Of a stretch of 64,000 bases of DNA, positions 1 through 12,000 are shown piece after piece (position 1 is the stretch's first letter; every line of letters begins with the position of its first letter). Both the position numbers and the translations under genes were made by a program. Source of the stretch: Watersipora subatra (lineage: Eukaryota > Bryozoa > Gymnolaemata > Cheilostomatida > Watersiporidae). The DNA is taken from the NCBI RefSeq assembly GCF_963576615.1, contig NC_088710.1:3142001-3206000 (forward strand). The letters run 5' to 3'. The notes beneath the pieces were generated by a model, which worked only from the letters and a program-made list of their open reading frames with translations, ran no database searches and was not told where the DNA came from.

Positions 1-3000
1 TCTATTGACGCCAATACTAGCTGGCACAGTTTGAAGGCTGGCTTTGTCCCCCTCGAGCCTACTCGCCCTGCTGATACATTCGGCTATACAGACTCCTTTG
101 ATCTGTTTCTCCTCACTTACGCACAAATATATCTGCAGCAAAACATGAAGATTTAATGCTTGGCAACTAACAAATATTGCATCGAACTAGCAATATTTGA
201 CAATTTATACCACTCTGTGTACCAGAATACCAGAAATACTTCGAGTAATTAAATAAAACACAAAAAATGAGAGCATCAGAACTACCCCATTAGAGTGAAC
301 AATTATAATTATCTTCTGTTTTTTGTGTCACAGCGGTGACCGATTATATCAAGATAGCTACAAATCTAATGCAGTAATTCTGTGGGTGGTTAAGCAGGAG
401 CCAGAGGACGATAACTCCAAAGATAAGCCATTCTGAGCTATAGTAATTTTGTAACAAACTATTATGTAGTCGTAAGTCAGATGGTTTTCCCACGGAAATA
501 ATTGTTATTACATATAAAATATAATATGATTCAGAATAATAAAAGTGTTAAAAATCTAGTAAATTCTATAAGAACAAACCCGGCGATTAGGTTTGAGGAT
601 ATCATCTTCCTGTACATAGCCGAGTTCCTGGTCAAGGATGACCTTGAGTGCCTGCACCTGGAGACATAGGAAATAGTGACAGAGTTGGAAATGAGTCAGT
701 TAAGATGGGTTCACAATGTATTGCAGTATATGGGCAGTAATCCCACAATATATCGGTGATCGTCTGTGATAACATTGTTCACACCATCACGGACCCCTAT
801 GCGTTCACATCAGCGAATAGTGTGTTACAGAGAGTTCTCACTATACAATGCAGTTGCTAAAATGATAAAACACTAGTTCCGCAGCAACTACCATGAAGGG
901 AAATGTAGATCAAGCATTTCGCGACAGCCAATCACCATCTCTTAAGTGGTGCACATTGCACTGTTGTGGAACGACGGGAAATATCGGCAAAACATGACAG
1001 CTGCCTGTGATGCCGTCAGTCCACACGTCAGCCTCAGCCATCACATGGTCTATGAATAATCGCTAAAAGGAGAACCCTGACAATGCACAATACCACAATG
1101 CAGTGTGTACCAGCCTTTAGTATATATAGCTACCTCCAACTCAACCAACTTTCATTGGATAAAAATGGACACAATAATGAGGCCAGTAAATCCGCAACTA
1201 AAAACTTCTATTTCAGTAATTTGAGACTTTAGAGTGGATACCTACTAAAACAGTTGGCAGCTTAGCCAGACCTACAGGAGAGTTCACGTACCTTTTTCCG
1301 ACAATGGGGAGGGTCTGTGTCATCTATGTAGAGAATCCTATGGTCTGGTCCAGAATATGCTACATGCTCTTTTTTCCAGCCCTGAACGATTTTGAAATAG
1401 TTAAAGATGCTGTTGATAATGGGGACACCATTATAATACAAAACACAAAGGGATGCGAAAACCGCGCGGAGAGAGGGAATATCTACCACAGAGAACTCAC
1501 TGAGAACTTGAGGGCCTGTATGAGACTTGAGTGAAACTGCCTGTGCAGCGCCTCGTCATCAGGGTCACCCCTTGTGTAAACCATACGACAGACCGGACAC
1601 TGCTTTGCATCATCCAAATCCTTCTGTCCGGCATCCTTTGAAGAGAAAGAAACTTCACTAAAGCTCAAGAACTCCCCATGCAGAGAACAATAGAATACAT
1701 AGTATGCCACTTACAATTCAGCTTGGCATAAAGGCCAGTTTGACAGGATATAACAAGTGCTTGTTCATTGACTGGGATGTAGAACTAGTCTTGCTAGCAA
1801 TCCATCGGGTTTTTACGTCATCACCGTTTGCACGTGCGCTCGTTTCCAAAAAAGCCGCCATCATGTAGAAAACGATCGTCATCCTCTTGATTAATAGTAT
1901 TTTTCGGTGTTGTTTTGATACTAAAATAAAAAATTTGCAAACAAAAGCATTGTTTGCAATAATTAATTGCAGAAGCTTCGTGCTTTTAACGATAAAAGTT
2001 GTCCATAAAGATGGCAGACAACGATAGAATGATGTCACAAAAGAACGAAGGATTATCCGAAGGCCCGAAGCAGGATGGAGTATAAATTATATCATACAGT
2101 TACAGTTAAGCCCCCACATACCAACACCTTCGTGCATGAATTTTTTGGAAAACAAATTAAAATTTGGGCAAATATTTGTCAAGGACAAAAAGCGTTCCTT
2201 AATCCATGGCAGTTTGTAGACCAGTAAGTACGTACACAGTTTTCCTCCAGATAGTTTGGCGCTCCAATAATATTAATATATATTATATACTCTTAAACAG
2301 TACTTAATATCTGCTTCTTTGTTTTTACATGATGGATTTTCAAACGAATGTGTGAGTGGTAATAGTGATGAAAGAAGAAAACTTAATTTAAGGAATTTTA
2401 AATTAATTAACAAGTAAAGGTTAACTAACACCAAACTGAACTGATGAAAATAATATCAATATAAAGCTAAGATTTCGATATAAGCAAGTTTCAATTTGAT
2501 ACAAATTTGTCCTTGAAGACCAGTTCAGAGATATTACACTTTGAATGAGATTCTTTCTTGGAATGCACAGATTCAGGTGGAAGCGCGCTTACAACCTCTA
2601 TAGTTGCACTTTGGCAAAGAGACCGACACAAAACAGACGTGTAACATAGCAACTCTAACGCAATAGCCTCTATCAATAATGAGAGAAACAGGCAGCTGGA
2701 CAACTAGTGATGTCATTATAGCACAAATTTTTTGGACAAGTCTGGGCATGAATTTTTCTTCTGAAGTTTGAACCGCGATCAAGTTTTGTCGATTTTAATC
2801 TTTATGCATCCCGACAATCGGACAACCTCAAAAACAATCGTAAATGAGAGAAAAATATCGATACTTTCTGATTACCCTAGGACACTTATATTTCGCTAGT
2901 ATTTAGTTTCGTGAGTAGCACACAGAATAAAATTTCGCTGCAACTTAATTTCGCGGCTCTGATGAGTGCGAAAATATAGTGATGTGAAAATAAATGCAAT

Positions 3001-6000
3001 GGAAAAAACAGATTACATTCCTCAGGTCCAGTTTGCTAATAAGAAAAAAATTCAATTTGGGACTAGTTCGTATTTGTAAACCACAGGTTGAAATGTGTGG
3101 GTGAGATCGGCAATTCAATTTGATCACTTGCTGCCATTTGTTTTTTAGACTATCAATGACGTCTAGGTTCTTCCCGCTGTGACTTTCACACTTGAATCCC
3201 AAGAAAAAAAAAAATAGATAGGTAGCAACCAACTTCACAACCAAAACTGTATAACCCTTACACTGCCATAAACGCATTTATGCGTTTTCTAGGGGCCACT
3301 GCCATAAACGCATTTTTGGACTTTCTCAGCAATTGTCTGGTAACCTGATTTTATTATTTGTTGACCACATAACCCACGGTCTTTAAGTGTTTTATGAAAT
3401 TGACTGTGTTGTCCAAAGATTTCTCTATAAAATCAGCCTAAAACAACGAAGCAATTTTAAACTTTTGTTTGAGAATTGCTAATCTAAAAACGAACATTTT
3501 TCTGTGAGTTCATTAACTACCCCGCGCGAGTCATAAAACAGGTAATTAGTTGTTGATGACATAATAGCCAATTTAGATTTTCGTGATTATACAGATAATT
3601 AAAGTAGAACTTGAAAAAATACTGTATACATATCATGAAGCAATATCGGCAATATCAGTAAAATGGCTGGCACTAGGCCGGTAGCTAATTTGTACATGGT
3701 TGGCAGTGGAAGAGATAATGTGGTTAGACCTGATGAGGGTTGATATCGTTTTTGGTTGGTAATAAAATTCATCACTACAATAATTATTCTGCAATTTTAT
3801 GACTTCACCTACCAGACTTTCATCCTCATCAGTTAGAAATTCGGTGACTAAACTGATATAATCTTAATTTGCTTTGCCATGCTGCTCAGTCGGTGTATTA
3901 GCTATAATGAGTTTACCAGAAATTTCCCATTGATCCCAACCACAGACGAAAATTGCCTGCATTTCTAATATGACGATTTTATTGTGGATATCAATGAACA
4001 AAGCTATTTAACTTCGCCGTTTTCGCTCGTTCGTTATGATAGTTTAGTTTCGCTCATTAAATTTTCGCGAGAGGATGACACCGCGAAAACGCGAAAGTTA
4101 GATGCCGCGAATACATAAGTGTCCTAGGGTAAACCTTATAAAATTTTGTAAGTTTTTCTTCAAAACAAGAAAAAACATGAACAAATATCTTTGGAGCAAC
4201 TCTTTAGAAACTCTAAGAAGCGGTTTGTAATGCCAAAAGAAGAATGAAAGTGATGATAATAATAGTGATTAAATATATGATATTAAGAAAAACACGGATA
4301 AGTTATATAAAGTTACATAAATATATTGTTTATTAGTAGTTCAAGTTAGACTAGCCTCGTATCTCTGCATCCACCTTTACCTACACACTAACCGCACAAC
4401 CCATAGAAACGAGGCTGCACCTTAACCCACTTACCTGTTTCTAATGTAAAGGTTAAGTGACAATAAAACAGTTATTTAGTTTAAAAAACATTTAATTGTT
4501 ACATTTAAATAATCCACTTGCTTCAAGTCTTGTATTTCATTTTTATTTCATATGTAACTCTTTTATAACTTTATTTTTCATCGCAATTTCTTCTTGGCAA
4601 TGACCAGTGTGTCAGACCACAGTTAAGAATTTCCCTAATTTTCTATTTATGTGTACTTTGGGTGATTTTTTGTTGAACAATATATTACTAGAAAATATAT
4701 TATAACAATAATTATTATAACAATAATATTACTGAGAGTGATTATTTTGATCAGTAATAATAATAGTAGTAATAATGAAGCCGTAAGCTGCAATAATCTT
4801 GATCAATTGGGCGACTCGGACACGCGCATGATCGTAGTAAAAATGGCTGAAAAAATGGCAGAGCTCATTCTGTAATACACGGGTGGCATCGTTTATGGCC
4901 TCAGCCAATGTAATGTTTAATGCTGATTTATTTGGTATTAAAACAGTTTTTATAGGTTTAAAAGTTGTAACAATTTATACGCGCCCTTGTCTAATATTAG
5001 GTTTTACTGAATTTGTAACTGTCACGGTAAAAACATTATTTTAGTAGCAAAAGAGTAAATGCTGAAGTGGTTTTTGACTGTCAGGTTTTGCTTTGACATA
5101 CATATTGTAATTGCATAAAGATTAGACTATGAACCACGAGTTTACAAAAGCAGCTGCGGAATATATGCACTCACTATGACAAGCTGTGTTCTGTCAGTCT
5201 TCGACGCTAGTCGTTGTTTCTGGAATAGAGGCAACAGTTTTTTCTGTACAAGAGTCGCATCCCTGTAAGAAGTTCAAATGTAGAGATAGTACGTGTGGAG
5301 AAACATCCGGACTGTCAGATCACCTCAATCATCAAAGAATAATTGCAAATGATGAAAAAATACCGATACTTTCTGATAAAATCTACTAAAAGGTTGTGTA
5401 AGTTCATCTTTAACCCTGCGGGTGCCATTTTCGAGTAATAACAGAGCAAAAGCAAAATGTTGTTTTTGAGCAAAAAATGCGACACCATAGCACGTGGCAC
5501 AACGAATCATGCGACAGTCAAAGAGTTGAGACCTGAACAAACTACCAACAACAGCAAATCAATATGAACCAATACATAATCCCAGCAAGTATTTGTATGT
5601 TAGTGAGTGTTATGTAGTTATTTATAAACTGAAAGATGTTCAAGCTGTCTGCGAACACCTGGCATGTAAGTGCAGACAGTTACAGAGTTGACCACACAAA
5701 ATGGGAGGAAAGGCTAAACCGATACAAGCTACTAACCCCTCTTGTGTGAGTGTGTTATTGCTCCTGTCCTTTTCGTCAGTAGCCCCAGGTCCAGGAACTA
5801 AAGGACTGGAGGCCGAGACGACTGTAGACACTTCGCTGTCATGGTCTGACTCCAATCGAAGAGGACTGAGTCTATCTTTAATCTCATTAGCATTTCTTGT
5901 GCCGTCCTCTCTCAAAGAAAGCCTTGACCTTATCCTAGGTGTTCGTGAAGAGCCTAGTAGGATATTTATACAGGAAGTAAGACAACATTCGCTTGACGTG

Positions 6001-9000
6001 CCTTTGATACTCCATAAGGATTGGTAAAATACATGAAAAACTTGCTACTACAATGTACCCTCAGGATACGATTTTGAGCCATTCCAGGTTGGCACTGTAT
6101 GGTGAAAAAATCATATGCAGGGGTATAGAAACCATAGTAATTACCTAATGCAAACATCCCTAGTAAAATCATCAGAATTTTATATACGCACTGACATATT
6201 AAAAACTAGTAACAAAATAGTATGTTAACCTTAGTAACCATAGTTACCTACAGGAACTTCAGTGTATTTAAAGGTTGACTTGCAACAAAATTCACATTAC
6301 AGTTATTTGGTATCAAAAGATTCACCATGTTTTACTCTGTTGTGTTGTAGGTGTCAAATACGTGGAAATGTGATTACAAGCTCTTAAAAGCTCAAAAACG
6401 AAAAGCCGCCGTAGATTGGAATCTCTTTATTTATCTGACGTAGTCATTCCAGTTTGGTTATCGTCTTGTCACGTATGTTCTCACGTGAATTGAAAGGCCA
6501 ATAAAAAGCTCGATATAAAACTTATCGTAGCACTAGGTTATGACAAACACTTCGGGTTTTACCGAAGACCCCGTAACAAATATAGATGCTCACTACTTTA
6601 GTTTTCTTTCGGCATTATTCAATCGTCAAGTCGTAATCTGATCACGTGACCCAATACTTCGCAAACAATTTTTGCAGCTCTTTTCGATTATCACAGGTAA
6701 CCAACAGGCTCGTCATGATTATCAGACAATGATATATACTCTTTCGAGGTAAGGTTAAAAAGTTTAACGATTTTTTACGGTAAGTTATAAGATATCAGTG
6801 CTAAAAGTGACAGCATTAAAATGACGATAAAGCAGACGCGTAAAAACAATAGACATGGTTTTATTAAACGCGTGAAGTATATTTGTGAAAATATTTCGAC
6901 GAATGAGGTTGCATGAAAGTGTAAACAGAAACCATCATCTAACAACTACGTCCCATTTGAGCCGTTTTGGAAAGCGAATCCAAACTATGGCGGTCTCGTG
7001 TGGCTGCGATTTTGTGTTTGTTTTTGAGCTTTTAAGAGCTTGTAATCACATTTCCATATATTTTGCACCTACAACACAACAGAGTAAGACATGGTGAATC
7101 TTATGATACCAAATAACTGTAATGTGAATTTTGTTGCAAGTCAACCTTTAATGGTTATGATCGGCAATAAAATGTAACAATAGAATGTACCGTAGGGAGT
7201 TCTTATCTTCAAGACAGACGTAGATATAACATTAACTTCACCTAAAATAAGTTTAGCTTACTAAACACACACTTAAAGCTAAGTTTTAGTATGTATTTTC
7301 AACTATTTTACTGAATTTCAACTTTTCATCAGTAAAATTTTATCACTTATCAGTCACGGTCTTTGCTTTCACTATAACTTTTAGCGGGCTTCTTTAAAAC
7401 ATTTTCCAACCGAATTCGGCAAGAAAGCCGGAACGATGCTTTTTCCGTAATGAAGTGGATTTTTGTTAGCAGGCTAAAAGTTGTCTAACCTGTTTGAAGA
7501 GACTGCGACTCCAACTTTGCTACCGGTTTTAAAGGGAAAGTAGTACCATTTTATGCGCGAGAATCGATGAACGGAGAGAAATCGGTCATCGTGTTTCTTT
7601 CAGGCATTGTGAAAATATTTTGGCTAACAAAACTTTGTTATTTTGACGTACGTAATAAACACACTAGACAACCAAATTTGAACTCGGGCAAAAATTTTGT
7701 TGAATTTGTAAGGTGAAAAATGAAAAAAATTTGTATGGCGAGGTGAAAAAATCATCATGTTTCACTATGTAAGGTGAAAAAAGTCGTATATCAGGGTAAT
7801 CGCATCCTGAGGGTGCGCTGTATATCAGGGTAATCGCATCCTGAGGGTGCACTGCATATCGGGATAATCGTATCCTGAGGCTGCACTGTATATCAGGGTA
7901 ATCATATGCTGAGGGCGCGCTGTATCTCAGGGTAAGTGTATCCTGAGGATGCACTGTATATCAGGGTAATCGTATCCTGAGGGTGCACTGTATCTCAGGG
8001 TAAGTGTATCCTGAGGGTGCACTGCATATCAAGGTAATCGCATCCTGAGGGTGCACTGTATATCAGGATAATCGTATCCTGAGGGTGCACTGTATATCAG
8101 GACTATCCTATCCTGAGGGTGCACTGTATATCAGGATAATCGTATCCTGAGGGTGCCCTGTATATCAGGGTAATCGCATCCTGAGGGTGCACTGTATCTC
8201 AGGATAATCGTATCTTGAGGGTGCACTGTATATCAGGGTAATCGTATGCTGAGGGTGCACTGTATATCAGGGTAATTGTATGCTGAGGGTGCACTGTATA
8301 CCAGGGTTATCCTATCCTGAGGGTGCACTGTAATCCACGAATAAGAAGTGCTCTGTTACATATCCCATCAGCTAAACTGATAATGATAATCATAATCCAC
8401 CTGCGCCAGATTAATGCTGCAGTTATTTAAACGTGAAATAACTATTGTGTATCGTGGGTAATATATAGAATAGCGCAGCTATGGCCAAATGTCGGATCTA
8501 AATCCTGACGCTTCTAGCCTTTTGTGTATATTTATTCAGTAGGTTGTCAAAGTTTTTTTGAAGTATTCATTTTAAAATTTGGTTTAAACATTTTTGTAAA
8601 TCGTTTGTCATTTAATTGGCCATCACCTGTAAGCTTGGAAAAGTACCCAATAATTACTAGTTTAGCGAGAAGACTACTTACTGGCTTTGCATTAACTTAC
8701 CTATGTGAATCATTGTTTTCAGCAATGGATTTTGTGAAAAACCATTATAGAACACGATTTACAAATACTCAACATCATGAGCTTGTAAGAGTTGTTGTAA
8801 GTAGCAGGAAACCGCGTTTTGATAGTATTTAGTATTGCGAAGTCCAAGCCCACTCATCATTTTTTCTCACTGATATCAGACATATTTATTACAGCACATT
8901 CATTCACTGAATTTTAGTTAAACAATGTTTATAAATAAAGTTTTTAAAATGGTATTTGACGCTTTTTTTCAAATACACTGTATACATAAATAATTGCATG

Positions 9001-12000
9001 CTTTTGTTTGGTAAAAAAATGCACATCTTCAGTTCATTGTGGATCCTTAATTTGTCAGATTTGGCTGCAGTGGTTCAGGGCCAAAATCATTTGGCCATCC
9101 CTGGAATACCGAATTATAGCTCATATATTATATCTAGGATCTTTGCATTATATCTGAGCAACTTCAAGAAAATGCGCTTGAGACATGACAGCACCCCAGT
9201 CACAGCTGTAATAATATGGCTATGTCACTACATACATGACTATTTCATGACTATCCAATCATGCACAGTTCCAGGGTAGCCCAGTAGCAAGGTAACTACA
9301 AATATTTAAACTGCATAAATAGGCCTATAGAGAAATGCTATACCATAAGCAAGCTTTCGCGTGTCCCGTCTTATGTTTTCCCTGAACAATTGCAACTCTG
9401 ATTTGCTTTTCAGTCGGTGGCCCAGCTTAGAGAAGAGGTTCCCAGGAACTTTTGTTGCGTTTTTCGTTGAGCTGCCATCTGTTTCTGTAATGAAACACGG
9501 AGAACCTATTTTATTGCCACCAGCTGTCTACAAATATATGTGGTGAACAATCTCGGAACCCCTTCATTTCACGCTAAACAGAACACAGTCAGACCTCAAC
9601 CTACGATCTCCTCCGCATACAAAATTTTAGCATAATGAAAAATAAACCAGGTTTAACTTCAAGTTTAAGTTAATAACTTCACATACTATAAAACCTCTAT
9701 TTGAACGCCATGGCGCTGTATTTTTCAACCCTTGTCTTATAGTGGCAGTCTATTGAAGGTGACGTTCAAATAGAGGGCGACACTCTGTATTTCAACTAGC
9801 TGGTCGAAATCTTAGCCATTTTATGGGCAAAGCGATGTTAATGTCGCCTATATTTTGCACTGTCCTTCGAGCAGAGCGAAATTAATGCTGTTAGCCTCAT
9901 CGTTTTTGCTAAACTGTTTTTCATATACGTTGACGTATCAGACCGAGTTAAACAAGGAGCTACTTCGAGTAAATGATATTAGACAGACACAGTTATTACT
10001 TATTTTCATGTTGCGTATAAAGTTTTAAGAACAGAAAAGCTTCGGCGTTACAGATCGGACTTCGATACTCTGTAACATTGGCTGCTATTACATCATATGC
10101 TGTACCTGAAGAATATTCTCATCATTTATTAAACTATTACATCATATGCTGTACCTGAAGAATATTCTCATCATTTATTAAACTATTACATCATATGCTG
10201 TATCTGAAGAATATTCTCATCATTTATTAAACTATTACATCATATGCTGTACCTGAAGAATATTCTCATCATTTATTAAACTATTACATCATATGCTGTA
10301 CCTGAAGAATATTCTCATCATTTATTAAACTATTACATCATATGCTGTACCTGAAGAATATTCTCATCATTTATTAAACTATTACATCATATGCTGTACC
10401 TGAAGAATATTCTCATCATTTATTAAACTATTACATCATATGCTGTACCTGAAGAATATTCTCATCATTTATTAAACTATTACATCATATGCTGTACCTG
10501 AAGAATATTCTCATCATTTATTAAACTATTACATCATATGCTGTACCTGAAGAATATTCTCATCATTTATTAAACTATTACATCATATGCTGTACCTGAA
10601 GAATATTCTCATCATTTATTAAACTATTACATCATATGCTGTACCTGAAGAATATTCTCATCATTTATTAAACTATTACATCATATGCTGTACCTGAAGA
10701 ATATTCTCATCATTTATTAAACTATTACATCATATGCTGTACCTGAAGAATATTCTCATCATTTATTAAACTATTACATCATATGCTGTATCTGAAGAAT
10801 ATTCTCATCATTTATCAAAACGTTTTGAATGCTTCGCATCAGGTTGTAAATCATATTATGGACGAATCTGAAGACAAAAAGTCCGATTTAGACCTTAGTG
10901 ACTTTGAATCAGAGTGTAGTTCTGCTGATTATAACGATCGATTTTCTCAGGTACAACATCACTAAAATCATGGCAACCACTGCATCAGCAACAACAAAGG
11001 AATTGATTGTTATTTTATAAGTACGATTTTTTGGACACTTTTCTACTGATCACTTGCTATGATGGGTTCATAAAGATCCAACATAAGAATGCCACAGTGG
11101 CAGTCTAATCAGTCATACACATCGCCTGCACCTCTGCACTCTCTCACTCCCTCCTCCTCTCTCAGGTACAGTCACAATAAACACTTTAAGGTAATCAATA
11201 CTCAATTATTTAGTTTTTAGATCTATATATGAATACGAAGGTTTGTATGTCTGTTCAAAGGTTACAGTTGTTTGAAAGAGTTTGAAAACCTTTACAGTTT
11301 TTTTTTCTTCTCTTGATTCATTTGAACTGCACAAAAACACTTTTCCATGATATTAAGTTTAAAAGTTAGAATGGTGAATGTTGTATATGTTAAATAAAGA
11401 ATAAATTTTCTGTCCAAAAAATTTTTTGTTACCCGGGCAATGCCGGATATTCACCTAGCAACTCTATAAAAAGCATTTGTAATTACCTGCAGAATTTATT
11501 AGGGGGTTGTCATACATTTTGGATCATGGAATTCTGATATCAAAATATTTGCTTCAACATGAAATGGTTTTGACACATTAAACAAATTGCGGAATGGATT
11601 AACTTCACAGTGGAAATGAACTCGTAAACCTTGATTCTGCAAACAGGCGTGTTATCCACTACGCCACACAGTCTACTTGCCATATTATATACCAATTGTG
11701 CACATACTTATTAACCTACTAATACTCAACTGCGATTGGTTAAAATATGAATCCTTCAACTACCTACGCTTGAACTACTAAAAGAAAAACAAGTGCGCGG
11801 AACTTTCCCAAAATGACTTTCCCAAAATGCTATAAATATACGTACATGTAGCATAAACTTAAATAAACTTATAGCATACACAAACATAAACAAGCACCTT
11901 TATGTTGGAATAGTATATGTTGCGTTTGTTGATAAAAAATAATTATTCTGTGCACAAACATTTTTATTACTCGAGCATAGCTGGGCGTTCACCTAGTATA

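Noticed and set aside
340-436. Plus-strand exon-like segment with a TGTCACAG acceptor, ending KQEPEDDNSKDKPF and a stop
   Set aside because: It lies inside the 447-bp ESCO intron between two well-supported minus-strand exons; no partner exon on the plus strand was found.
2503-2597. Possible extra minus-strand ESCO exon (EVVSALPPESVHSKKES)
   Set aside because: Its starting phase does not fit the preceding exon, while exons 3 and 4 join perfectly without it. Part of the sequence also resembles a dispersed repeat near 5220.
3256-3320. Possible piggyBac-type terminus (CCTTACACTGCCATAAACGC with a short inner hairpin)
   Set aside because: No matching inverted end or TTAA pair was found; it lies inside the larger TA-flanked transposon.
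5186-5389. Zinc-finger-like short frame (HPCKKFKCRDSTCGE)
   Set aside because: Cys spacing is not a standard finger, there is no histidine pair, and the stretch resembles a decayed repeat also present near 2510-2870.
9414-9546. Plus-strand exon-like segment (LEKRFPGTFVAFFVELP ... AVYKYMW, stop) after a TTTTCAG acceptor
   Set aside because: No upstream partner exon or known family, and it lies inside an ESCO intron on the other strand. It may be a transposon fragment; not enough to call a gene.
10086-10820. Regular direct repeats that might suggest a CRISPR array
   Set aside because: There are no unique spacers between the repeats and the DNA is eukaryotic; it is a plain minisatellite.
10858-10965. 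Acidic frame MDESEDKKSDLDLSDFESE resembling a piggyBac transposase N-terminus
   Set aside because: Acidic, Ser-rich starts are common and no transposase body follows; too weak to annotate.
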